Assembly (NCBI GenBank): GCA_022497155.1
Contig: MU385719.1
Span: forward strand, 951,442 to 1,015,441
Direction: 5' to 3'
Origin: Whalleya microplaca
Lineage: Eukaryota > Ascomycota > Sordariomycetes > Xylariales > Xylariaceae
DNA: 64,000 nucleotides
Shown here: positions 46,366 to 58,770 of the stretch, in pieces
Layout: every line of letters starts with the position of its first letter
Numbering within the stretch: the first letter of the stretch is position 1
Made by a program: the position numbers and the translations under genes
The notes under the pieces: model-generated
What the model saw: only the letters and a program-made list of their open reading frames with translations
Databases searched by the model: none
What the model was told of the DNA's origin: nothing

Positions 46366-48502
46366 CTATGAATTTTGAAGCTCTACTGCACCCGGCGATG
46401 GATTCGTTGCTTTTTGCCCTCGGTCCTGGCCAAGCACAGCCTTTTTGTTCTCAGTACTGAGATGATGGCTGCGGATGAAGAGATTGAGCAACAGCGACAA
46501 CCCTGCAAAAGAGACATACTATTCCGAGTGAACGGAAATCAGTCAGACAGAAGCGCTCTATATTTATGAAGGACTTTACCAAGAAGAAACAAGGACAAAG
46601 GTTTCACAGCGACGGGGCACGTACCATGATCCAGACAGCCCTGAGGGAATGGAAATACGTTTGTCGGACGATGTTTTGTTGGTCGTTGGGCAAATCATTG
46701 ATATGGTTAATTGTTGCCGAAGCTTGTCCCCCGGTAAAGTTGCGAGCAACCTCTGGTCCCAGTTGTTGAACCAGGTTTGGATTATGTGCCGTCATCTCAT
46801 TTTGGAAGATGACACCGCCCACAACAATGGAGATGGCATTCGCAATGGAGCGCATGAAGCTCATAGTTGCAACTATTGCGGCTGTATCGCGTTCGGTGTT
46901 CACAGCTTGTACTGCTAGAAGGGGCGGCTCAATATTCATGCCGACGCCAAGACCGACGAGAATCTCAAAAATAAAAAGCCTGGCTAAGCTTTTCTCAAAT
47001 TGTAGAGAAAAGAAAAGGCCAACTCCGAGCAAGTTTATTACCTGTCCAGCGTACATGATAGGAAGGTAAATGCCAGTTCGTTGAATAAACAAGCCTGCAA
47101 AGGCGGCCGAAAGGGAGCTAGCCACAATAAGGGGTAGTAGGTATATGCCAGAAGAGAGCGCATTTGCATATAGTACAGCTTGGAAATATAGTGGTAAATA
47201 GTAGGCAAGACCAATAAAGACGTAGAAATTGCAAGTATAAACGGCATATGCGGCGACAGAAGATTTGTTTGCAAATAGGTGCAATGGGATAATGGGTTCC
47301 GAGGCAAACTTCCATTCGTTGACAATAAAGAGGCAGAGGACAACGATACCGAAGACTAGAAGGCATATTATGGTAGTTGAGGACCAGGGAAACGTGACAT
47401 CTCCAAGGTCAAGGGCAAGCAGAGCCATCAATACGGCACCAATGATGAGGATGCTTCCAGACCAATCAATAGTCTTCAGTCCAGCTAATAAAGAGGTGCG
47501 AGGGTTTGATATGTTTAGGAAAAGGAGAAGTATAATGAACACGGCTCCGCCGATAGGCACTGTCAGGCAGCTCAGCATCTCGACAGGCTACTTATCATGG
47601 AATTCGTACTTACGATTGATCCAAAAACACCATCTCCAACTACATATAAAGTGTTAGTGGCGCAAGTTGATGTGGTGCATGCATTGTAAGGCATCATGGA
47701 AGGGTTACAACACACTCAGCTCGGGTAGTTAGAAGACCACCTAAAATAGGACCGATAGCACTTCCTACAGCCCATACAAGTGATGTTATTCCGAGATAAA
47801 GTCCACGATCCCTCATGGAGAAAGTGTCGCAGATAATGGTGTTAACCACTGCAATATCCTGAGTTAGCTATTACTACTTTTGTTAGCTCTTGAATATGTG
47901 CCGGAGGGGATGCACTTGCACAAATTTCTAGGTAGGTCATTTATGCTCACAAGATGGGACTGGGACGGGTAATAAGAAAACCCTGGGATTTACTTACTGG
48001 TGCTCATTCCCGCGGAGCCAGTGCCCTGAACGGCACGGCCGGCGATCAAGGCATCTATGTCTGGAGCCAACGCGCACAGCAGACTTCCGCCCAAGAAAAT
48101 TGCTATGGTGATGAGCATTATCGGCTTTCGACCAAAAATGTCCGCAACGGAGCCCCATACTGGTGTGGTGGCTGTATTGGCGAGGATGAAAGAGCTGCCG
48201 ATCCAGATGTACCCTGTGGCGGACTTGAAAGACCCAACAATTGTCGGGATAGCTGGAGTCACAATGGTTATATCGAGCGATGACAAAAGCACAGACAAAC
48301 ATAACGGTGCCATAAGGAGGGCGATAGATGTAGCCGACATCCCTATTCCACTTCCAGTCGCATCTACTTCTGTGGAATCAGGCAATGGCCGTAAACCATC
48401 ATTCTCGGCGCCATCACCATAATTATGGGTATTGTTTGGAGTTGCTCCAGTATCCTGCGCGGTTTTGTTCAATGTGGTAGAACTCTGGATACGGCCAGAC
48501 AT
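46366..48502 (-). CDS. MFS multidrug exporter, DHA2 (14-span) type
   Basis: Five exons: 48502-47998, 47848-47716, 47639-47614 (a 26-nt micro-exon), 47559-46625 and 46518-46366, giving 583 residues. After a ~55-residue cytosolic N-terminus come about 14 membrane spans. Motif A reads GSVADIFGRKP between spans 2 and 3. Motif C of the antiporter class reads GSAIGPILGG in span 5. The micro-exon rebuilds DWRWCFWINLPIGGA, a hallmark of this subfamily, across two junctions. The last exon gives YVSFAGLSLLLNLFI and a polar tail ending ELQNS. Close relatives include mycotoxin and azole efflux pumps of the plasma membrane, driven by proton antiport; the substrate here cannot be told. It is the last intact gene before the AT-rich repeat block. 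Confidence 0.93.
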
Positions 48503-48780
48503 GATTATAATATGCTAGACTGCGGCTTCAGGAGAAGAATATAATGTTAGATATCATGTATTTAATAGAGGTCCGGACACCCTTACATTATAATTCTCTG
48601 ATCCCTACTAAAAATGTCCCCTCTCCACAGTTGCTGTATTGGTAGCGGGCATATAGTCAAAGTTGTAAGACAGTAAGTTACGGATTGGTTGGCAAACAAT
48701 TATACACGATAGGTAGACCTGTACAAGTCCCACCTACGGGGTTAGTCCCATAGTCCCGTAGGACTCCCATAGGAATTTTT
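48503..48780. other. Transition from gene space to AT-rich block
   Basis: Normal composition until about 48,780. Repeated GTCCCATAG/CCCATAGGAGTC-type segments lie at 48,725-48,815 in both orientations. Beyond this point the sequence is almost entirely A/T. Confidence 0.6.
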
Positions 48781-51385
48781 TTTCCCCATAGGAGTCTTAT
48801 AAAACCAATAAAAATTAATGGGACTATCTATAATAGTCCTACCTATAAGTTAAAAAATACGTAAGACTTTTATAAAACTCCTATAAAAAAAACTCAGTTT
48901 TATTAAGTCTTATATAAGAAATTAAAATATTAATTAATCGTATTATAGCTATTTATAAAAATAAGTTTTAATATAATAAAATAATATTAAAATAATTATA
49001 AATAATTAAATATTATTAAAAACTAGGTTTATTATAACTTATTAATATTTAATTAGTTATATTTTAGCTAATAAATTAAAATTAAAAAACTATTAAGTTT
49101 TTTATTATTTATATTTTTCCGACCTAATTTAAATATTTTTAATTTTAATGCGTAATTAGCTATAATAAAAGTCGAGTTTTTTTAAATAGTATTATAAAAA
49201 ACATTAATTTTTTAAAAAACGCTTTATTTAATAATTTTTTAATATAATAAATTAGTTTATAAATAATAGTTTTAATATTTTTATTAAACTAATTATTTAT
49301 ATATCTAAATAATAAAAAATAACGATTTAACGGTTTTTTAATATTATTATAAAACTATTTTATAATTTTTTATAACATTTTTTAAATTAAATTAAATAAC
49401 TTTTTATAAAAACAGAAATTAAAAAAACTAATATAATATATAATAAAAAAACAAATATCGGGTACTTAATTTATATTTAAAAACTTTTTTAGTTTAATTT
49501 AAATAATAACTTTATATCCGGTAATTTTAGAAAAAAACTAGTATAAAAACTAAAATATAAACGTATTTTATTAATATAAATATTATAATATATTAAATTA
49601 TTTTATAATTATTTTATTAATAACGTATTTTAAAATTACAATAAATTTAATTTTAACTAATTTCGATAAACGAAATTATTAAAAACGAATATTATTTTTA
49701 ATTTTACTTAAATAAAATACCCGAATGCCGTAAATAATACTAATATTTTTTTATTTTATATAACGTAATAAAAATTATCGTTTCTAAATTATAATATCGG
49801 AAAATATAAAGCAGAATAAATAATATAAAAAAAGTTTCTTTTTTAGCGATATAAAAAATTTAAACAAAAAAATATAAATAAGTTTAAATATATATAATTT
49901 TTTTTATTTAAATAACTTATTAATTTTATAATATTTTAAACCGATTTTTATTAGCAATAATAAAATTAATAATATTTAATATTTACTTAAAATAATTTTT
50001 ATACTAATAAAATTTCGTATATAAAATATCGATAATAATATACCAGCTAACTTTTTATATATAATAAAGTTTATATTTAATGCCTTAAAAATTAAAATAA
50101 TAAAATAATTATAAAATAATCTTATAATAATTTATAATTATTAATTAATTTATTTTTTAGGTAATTTTTTATATATTTTTAATATTAATATCGTTTTTGC
50201 TATTTTTTTTAAAAAATATAAATTTATATATTTTCAAAAACGGAAAAATTCGCAAATAATAAACTTAATTATTACGTTTATTACATTTTATTTATTTATA
50301 AGCGAAAAAAAAAGTCGGTCTCGCTTAATTTTTTAATATAAAATAATTTAAAGCTTTTTTAAAAAAATAAAAGTTATTTAATAGTTATAAATATATAAAA
50401 ATTATAAAATAATTACGAAATAATTAAATATTAAACGTACTTTTTAAATTTATATATTAAATTTTAAAATATTTTTTTTAGTTAGGTATAAAAAATATAC
50501 TAATAAAAAGAAATAAAAATATTAATTAATAAAGCTATATTATTTAAAATTATTTTTTTCGTTATAAAAATAATATTTTTCTTTTAGTCTTTCGTTTATA
50601 TTAACTTAATCCGCGTTACTATTATTAAAACTTTCGGAAATTTCGGAATATTTCCGCGCAACTTAATTAAAATATTTTTTTTTAAATTAAAAGAAATTAA
50701 AATAAAAATAATCCTAAAATAATTAAATATATACTATTTTATCTTAATTTATATTATTATAGCTTATTTTTAAATTTCGGCTTCGCGATTAATTATAATA
50801 GGATTTTTTTATTAAGTATTAAATTATCGCTTAATTATTTATTTTAAATTATAGCGGGCTTTTTTTATATTAAAAATTATAAAATCGAGATTTTTTTTTC
50901 GCTCCCGAACTTTTTAAATATTCGAATTAATAAAAAGCTTATTATCCGGCTTACGCCGCTTTATAACCGGAAATATAATATTAAAATTAATTAAAAACTA
51001 ATTATTTTATAATTAATTTATATATCCTATAATTATATACCTATTTTAAGTTTTTAGAAATAATAAAATAAAATTAAAAATAATATTATAACTATAATAT
51101 AATTATTAAAAGGTTAAAAATATTATAAAAAGCTATTAAAATAAATACTAAAATTTAAGCGAGAGAAAATAAAACTAGTGGTTAAAAAAATAAAGCTAAC
51201 TAAAATCTCAAATTATTCCTTCCGTTTTTAAAAATCACGCATTTTTATTATAAAAATAATAAAAATATAATTAATAAAAAGGACCTTTTTAATATATATA
51301 TATTAAATATAATTTAATAAAAATTATATTATTAATATATTATTAATATATTAAGTTAAATATATTATTAATATATAATATATAT

Positions 51386-51423
<38 letters not shown>

Positions 51424-53501
51424 TATAATTTAATAAAAATTATATTATTAATATATTAAGTTAAATATATTATTAATATATTAAATTAAATATATTAATT
51501 AATATATAATATATATATATATATATTATAATATTAAATATATAATATATATAATATTTTTTTTAAATTATTAGTATTATTATTATATAAATTAATATAT
51601 ATAAAATAAACTTATTATAAATTATAGTTATAATTATAATAATATATATATTTTTAATTTAATAATATAAAAATAAAAATAAAGCCCGGTATAATTAAAA
51701 TATTAAATTAAAAACTACTATATAATAAATATTTATATTATTATTTTACGATTATTTCGGGAAGTAAAAAAAAATTATATTTGCTATTTAGCGTTATTTA
51801 ATTTAGTTTATTTACTGTTATAATATTACTATAACGTATTATTTAAACCGGGTTATAAAATATTTAATTTGCCGCAATTAAAATTATAATAAATGCTATA
51901 ATTTTATATTATCGTTTTTAAAATTTTAAAATTTAAAAATAGTTTTTTATACTATTATATATTAAATAATATTTATTCGTTTTTTAGATTTTTTATCTCG
52001 ATTATTTCGGCTAGCTTATTTACGGCAATTATTTCTTTTATCTCGACTTTTTATAATATTAAAATTAGGATTAGGATTAAAAAAAATACTAAATTAATTT
52101 ATTCGGCTTTATATTCAAATCCGGAAACACTTTATATTTATCCGGCGTTAGTTTATATTATTTTCTAATTATTATTATCGTTTTCGGTAGCGTTAAGATT
52201 TTCGGAAATTAAAAAACCTATAAATTTATTAAGGGTTTTATAAATAATAAGTAATTTTATTTTTAATTTTTCGATAAACGGCGTATTAAATATAGCCTAT
52301 AAAACTTCCTAACGCGCTTAGAAATTTTTAATAATATTTTCGGGATTAATATTATTATATATTACCTCCCGGTTTAATTTTATTAGAAATAGCCGAATAA
52401 AAAATAAAATTATTAATTTAATATAGAAATATTTAAGCTTTATAACTATTTGCTAATATTCCTAGCCTTATTTAATAAAATTTTAGGTTTATTTTATAAA
52501 TATAATAGCGTATTAAATATATAATATATCTTTTATTAGGTAAACAAAGCCAGGAAAATATATATTAAATTATTTCTAAAATTTAAAAATAGGTTTATTC
52601 GGATTAAATCTTATAAAATAATCAAAAAATAATTAAATAATAATTAGCTAATAAAATAATTTATATTTAATTAATAAATAATTATTAATAATTTATTATT
52701 ATTAATATAAAATATATATTAATAAATATATATTTTAATTTACTATATAATATTAATAAATATTATATAAATCGAAAAAATATATACCATTTTTTATAGC
52801 TAATTAATTTAAGTTAATTTTATATATTTATATAAGCTAATAAAAGCTATTATAAGTTTGGTTAAATTAGCGTTATATGCTATCTTATAATTAGCTATAG
52901 CGTAATTTTTATTATAAACGTTTTAATATAGTTTATATAATTCTTTAAAATAGTTTACTGCTAATTAATATATTTAATTATTACTATCCGATAGTTTAAA
53001 AGCTTTTTACCAGCTTTTAAAATAATCGGAAAATAAAATATCGGTTTTTTTAATAATAAATATAATAAAAATATATATATATAAAGTTATAATTATTAGC
53101 AAATAATAATTAAATATACTTAAAGATTTTATTTAATTTTAATCTTAAATTTTTACATAAATAATAAAACTATATTAGCAGACGATCCGGGAAATCGGTA
53201 AATTTGCCTTTTATTATTATTTTTTTAGGATTTTTAACGTTTTATTTAAATACTAATTAATATATATATTTTTAATATAACAAAAATATTTCCGATAATA
53301 TTTTGCTAACATTTTATATCCTAATATTATATATAATATATAATTTTTATAAAAAGCCCCGAAATTATTAGTTATTTAAATAAAACATTTTAAATAGTTA
53401 ATTAAATATTAAATAAAAGTTAAACTTTCCGGCAGTAATTTATATTTATATTTTACTAATAAAAAATCCCGTTAAAAAAAACTTTAATAATAGGTTATAA
53501 T

Positions 53502-53687
53502 TGTAATAAGCTATGTTATAGTAAGGAATATCGGCGATTATAAGCCGATATGGCAGCCTAGCTCTCGAGAGCTAATATAAATGCTCTCGAGCTGTATCGA
53601 TATATCTTTTTGATTTTTTTTTTTAGTTAAAAAATAAACACTTATTTAGCATTATAAAATTGCATTTTAGCGTGACAGCTTTTTATA
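53502..53687 (+). repeat. 5' LTR of the chromovirus
   Basis: Starts TG and ends TA (probably CA before mutation). It contains the palindrome AGCTCTCGAGAGCT and a TATAAAT box shared with the 3' copy. Differences from the 3' LTR are transitions plus a shorter T tract. Confidence 0.93.
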
Positions 53688-53732
53688 TATTTTCTAACTT
53701 ACTAACCCTCGAGTTACGTTAAAATAGATTAA

Positions 53733-55150
53733 AATGTTAAGAAAAATTTTAAAGTAGCCTCCTAATAATCCGGAAATATTATTAGCGAGATATACGGAAG
53801 TATTAAATATTTAAGTCTACTAAATTTATACCTGTCTCAAGTAAATATACGTAGTATTAAAAGCGGTATTAAAAAATAATTCAGAAAAATAACAATTAAA
53901 ATAAGCGGCTTATAAATAAAAATTAAAAAAATAATAAAATAAATTATTATAACGTTAGATAGTTTTAAAAATATAATTACGAAAGAATTTCGATTTATTA
54001 ATTATATAAAACGCGAATATAATAAAAAGTGTTCTTGCGTAAAACTTTCGGGATTTCTAAGGACTTTAAAAATAGTTAGCTTAAGTAGGTATAAACTTTT
54101 AGTTAAGAAATCTTTAGTTAAAAAACTCTTAAGTATTTTTAATATTTATTTTAATAATTACTATAGCCCCGGTACTTAAACGCAAGCTATTATTATAGCC
54201 TAAGAAGTTCGGGAGCAAATATAGCTGCTATTTTATATAAGAGATATTAATAAAATATAAGCTTTAAAAAAATACGGAATTTATAAAAAAGAATTGGAAT
54301 AAATAATATAATATTTATAAGCAGCTCGAGAATAATATATAATATATAATAAAGTTATATTATATTATAGGAAAATTTAGTAAGATATATAATTTAGTAT
54401 TTTTTTTTTAATATTTATCGAATACTTATAAAAATTATAATAAAGTTATTAAAGCGGGAGGCAAATTATATAAATGCCGTTAGTCCGCTAATTAGACTTT
54501 TATATTTTTTTATACTAATTTCGAGCGACTATTAATAAAAGTAAGGGGTAATATATAAAATAATAAAGTAAAACTTATATTTATTAAAAAAGCGATTAAT
54601 AATAAATTTAAAAATACGTTAATTTTAATAACGCTACCGAGTATTTATTAAAATTAGGTTTATTAAATAATAGATATTATAGCCCGACTTAAGGGATTAT
54701 TATTTTATTATAGCAGAAATAGTTTAAAAGGCGGGATTACGCCGGGTAAATTACTTTTTCCGGACTTATTACTTTTTATTTTTAGTCGCTTTAGGACTAA
54801 TTATAAAAGCGATATGTTAATAACTGGCATAGCCGTGCTAATAAAAAATTAGCGGGCTAAATAAGTAACGAACAAAAAATAAAACGCTCGAATAAAGCGC
54901 GGAAAATGTTTGCGATATAAAAAAAAGGCTACCTATTTAAAAAATATATTTATTATTTTATAAAATTATTTATTTATATTAAAGTTAATATAATAATAGG
55001 TTATAAATTTAAAAAAAATAAAGCCGAAAGAATATTAAAAAAATAAAAAAACGAGTAGCTTTTAAATAAAATTACGTTTAAAAATTTGATATAATAGCAG
55101 AAAAAATTAATATAGTTAAGTAGCTTATAAACGGGGAATTTTTTATAGTT
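53733..55150 (+). pseudogene. Probable gag relic
   Basis: Lies between the 5' LTR and the protease relic, in the position of gag. An ATG at 53733 opens a frame (MLRKIL) that is soon broken by stops. Weak gag-like helical segments can be guessed (NNPEILLARYTEVL), but no zinc knuckle could be confirmed, probably because its Cys and His codons are mutated. The assignment rests mainly on position. Confidence 0.45.
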
Positions 55151-57080
55151 AATATATATTTAAATTAATAATTATATATAAAAATTTTTATAGATTTAAA
55201 ATATAAATGTTATATTATTATTAATAAAAATATAATAAAACGCCTAAAATTATTATATATATTTGTCCGGGAAAAAACGGTAAAAAAAGTTACTCGCAAA
55301 AAGAAATTAAATATATCGGATATAATTTGCGAAATGACTTATATAAAAGCTAACTTTAATAAGTATAAGTTAAAAATATTTATATATATTATATTAGGTT
55401 TAAATTATTTTATAATATTAAAGAAATTTTAAATAAAACGTAATTAAATAATATATATAGCGTACGAGTATATATTATATATAAAAATTGCCGGAAATTT
55501 AAGAGTATAAAAAAACATTTTTTAGAAATTATAAAAGTCCGTAAAACTCGGGAGGCGCTTTATATTAATACAATATATTTTATAAAAAAAATAAAAAAAG
55601 CTCGGAAATAAAAAAGGCTGGAAAAATAAGTAATAACTTAATAGACGGCTATATTTATTATTATATTAGCAGATATTAATAAGGCTTTAGCGTTTAAAAA
55701 AAAAACTAACGTTCGAAAGAATTTTTTCTTTTAGTTAAAAAGCTGGAAATAGTTATTTAAGAAAAAAAAAGGCAAAGATTTTCTGCCGTATTATATAAAA
55801 GCCGATTATAAAATTAATTTAAACTATAATAAAGCGGGTAAAAAGTTACCTATTTTTTAGGGGCTATTATATAATATATCCCGGAAGGAATTATTAGCGT
55901 TATAAAAAATATTAATTAAGTTATTAGATAAAAAGTATATTTATATAAGTAATTTATCCGCAAAAGCTTTTATATTTTTTATCCGGAAACCGAATAGCAG
56001 ATTTTATTTTTATTATAATTATAAAATATTAAATAATATTATCTAACGGGATCGGTACCTGTTTCTATTTATATAGAAAACGTTTAGAACTTTTTTGGGA
56101 ATAAAATAATTTTTTAAAGTAAATATTAGGTCGGCTTTTTATAAAATTAAAATTAAAAAAAGAAATAAATAAAAAACGGCTTTTTATATCTGCTTTAGGC
56201 TATTTAAGTAGCTTATAATTTTTTTCGGCCTAACGGGTATTCCCGTAACATTTTAGCGTTATATAAATAATATGTTAAAAAAATACCTAGATATTTTTTA
56301 TTTAATATATATAAACGATATATTAATTTATTTTTTTAGGATAAAAAAAGATTATATTAATAAAATAAAAAAGGTATTAAAATATTTGAAAATAGCGGGC
56401 TTAAGTTTAAATATAAATAAGTGCGAGTTTATAATAATTATTACGAAATATTTAAGATTTATTATTAAAATAAAAAAGGGGGTTTATATAAATCCGGCTA
56501 AAGTATAAGTAATTAAAAAATGGGAGCCTTTTAAAACGCTTAAAAAAGTTTATAGTTTTTTAAGATTTGCAAATTTTTACCGGGATTTTATTAAGAATTA
56601 TATAGATTTTATTACCTTTTTATCGGCATTTATAAAAAAGGGGGTATTATTTTAATGGGGGTTTTCGGAAGATTTAGCGTTCGAGAATTTTAAACGAGCG
56701 TTTTTAAAAAAACCGGCTTTAATATAATAAAATTTTAAACAAAAAATAGTAATCGAAATAAACTATTTAAAATAGGTTTACGGGAGGTGCCTATTATAAC
56801 GTAATAAGCGAGAGATTTTATTACTTATAACTTATTATTTTAGGCGTTTAATTCCGGCAGAAATTAATTATAAAATTTATAATAAAAAGCTGCTAATAAT
56901 TATAAGCTATTTGCGAATATAAAACGCGGAGTTATAAAATATAACTTTAATATTTATAATTTTATCTAACTATAAAAATTTAAAATATTTTATAACTTTT
57001 AAAAGACTTTTCGAGCGATAAATATATTAGTTAGAAAAATTAATACGCTTTAATTTCCGATTGGAATTTCGCGTTAGGTA
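55150..57080 (+). pseudogene. Protease-reverse transcriptase-RNase H relic (Ty3/gypsy pol)
   Basis: A retropepsin relic near 55,175-55,440 has its catalytic DSG changed to D-L-K (IDLKYKCYIIIN). Reverse transcriptase starts near 55,890: LLDKKYIYIS, IRKPNSRFYF, DRYLFLFI, FGLTGIPVTF then RYINNML. The active-site box reads Y-I-N-D-I-L at about 56,308-56,325 where the family has Y-x-D-D, i.e. one Asp is now Asn (GAY to AAY, a RIP-type change). It continues AGLSLNINKCEF, TKYLRFII, FLRFANFYRDFI and into RNase H at about 56,650-57,060 (AEINYKIYNKKLLIII). The only long open piece is 56272-56508; TAA/TAG codons interrupt the rest. Not functional. Confidence 0.9.
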
Positions 57081-57528
57081 TTTAAATATTAGACCTAACG
57101 TTTTTTTATGGCGCGAATAAAATTTGCTATAAAGAATATAAAATAAAAGATATAAAAAACGGGAATTCTAATTATTATAAAAGAAATAGTTACTTTATAT
57201 ATAATTTAGGAAATATAAATAAGCGGGAATTATTAAAGTAAAATATATTTAGTTATATAAATAAAATATCCCAGAAAGTAAGGAAATTTTCGAATATAAA
57301 AATCTATAATTATTATAAGATATAGAAATAGCAAAAAACCCGAATTACGCGCGAGCGATAAAGGCGGTAGCTTAAAAAGATTAAGTGTTTTTTAAAAACC
57401 TAAATATAAAAGTATCGTTATCGGAATGCGATATCGATAATAAAAGTCGATTACGTTTTTATAAATATATGTAAATCCTTAATTAGAAATTATTTTATAT
57501 TATTTTAATATAAAATATTTATAATTTA

Positions 57529-58770
57529 TATTTAATAGGGTACCCGGGAAAGGAAAATATATTAGTAATATTTTCGAGAACGTTTTATTAGCTTAAAATA
57601 TCGGCGTTTATAAAACGTTTTTATAAAAATTGCGATATCTATAAAAGAAAAACGGTATAGCGTAATTAAAAAAAAGAGCTTTTAAAACTATTATTTATTC
57701 TGGATTGATTTTATAGTAAGCTATTTATTAATTTTATAACCGACTTATTAGCTGTTTCCGAATAAAATCTTATTTTTATAATAATAATTTTTAATCGATT
57801 AGGGAAATAGGTTATATTAAAGGCTATAATTTTAATAAAAGCGGAAATATATACCGAACGGTTTGTAAATTATTATTAAAGATATTATAGTTTTTTTTAT
57901 ATTATAATTAATAATAGAAAATTTAATTAAGTAAGGCGGTTTTAGAGATAGCTTTATTTATTAGTAAAAATTAAGTAGCGTTTATTAACTACGTTTTACC
58001 CGGAAATTAACGGAATTATTAAACGAGCGAACTAAAAAATATTGGTATATTTTCGAGCGTTTATATTATATATTTAATTTAAATAAAGCTTATTATTACC
58101 GGAAATAATACTTGCGATTAATAACCGAAATATTACAATAATAAAGCTAAATTTTTTTTTTATATTTTACGGATATTATATAAAACTTATTTTAATAATG
58201 AAATATATCCCGGGATTTATTTCCGAATCGCGCGTGCGGGCGGAAGTTTTTATCTAATGTTTAAAAAAGGCAATAAAATTTATATAAGCCGTAATAATAA
58301 TTACGTAATAACGATAAAAAAACGTAGCTAACGAGCGGCGATTTTTTATAAAGTAATTTTAAATAGGAAATAAAATATAGTTAACGCTTAAAAATATTTT
58401 TATATTTTAATTTTTATAAAAGTTAGTATAATTATACGCTAAATATAAAATAACGCGCGTTATTAGCTCTTAAATTATAAAACTAAATATACCGAAAAAA
58501 ATATATAACCGGTTTTATATCGAGCTTATTTATTATGTAAAAAATAATCCCCTGTTTTTTTAAAAAAACGAAAATATATAATCTCCCTTTATAGTTAATA
58601 AAAAAAAAAGTAATAAATAAAAGAAATTATTCGAGTAATTATTAAGCGGAAGGGGCAAAAAAAAATTAAATAAATATTAATAAAGTGGGTAAATTATACA
58701 GCTTTAATATAAAAACTGCTCGAAAACTTAAAAAATACCGAAATAATAAACTGTTTTAAAAAAAATTATA
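57529..58770 (+). pseudogene. Integrase and chromodomain relic
   Basis: The integrase zinc-binding region begins at 57,529 (YLIGYPGKENI); both expected His codons read TAT (Tyr), matching CAT to TAT mutation, while FYKNCDIY retains one Cys. The catalytic core is recognisable at about 57,700-58,100 (FWIDFI, TTFYPEINGIIKRAN, corresponding to the conserved HP-x-T-D-G-x-x-E-R-x-N stretch). At 58,623-58,770 a chromodomain relic follows: IKRKGQKK, then ILIKWVNYTALI, a stop where Trp is expected, KLLENLKNTEIINCFKKNY. The KW-x-x-Y and LENL-x-x-T-E positions match chromodomains of fungal chromoviruses, which target insertion to methylated heterochromatin. Confidence 0.85.

Noticed and set aside
56272..56508. 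An open 78-residue frame as an intact gene
   Set aside because: It is the part of the gypsy reverse transcriptase relic that happens to lack stops. The flanking RT sequence continues on both sides with TAA/TAG codons and the active site is mutated.
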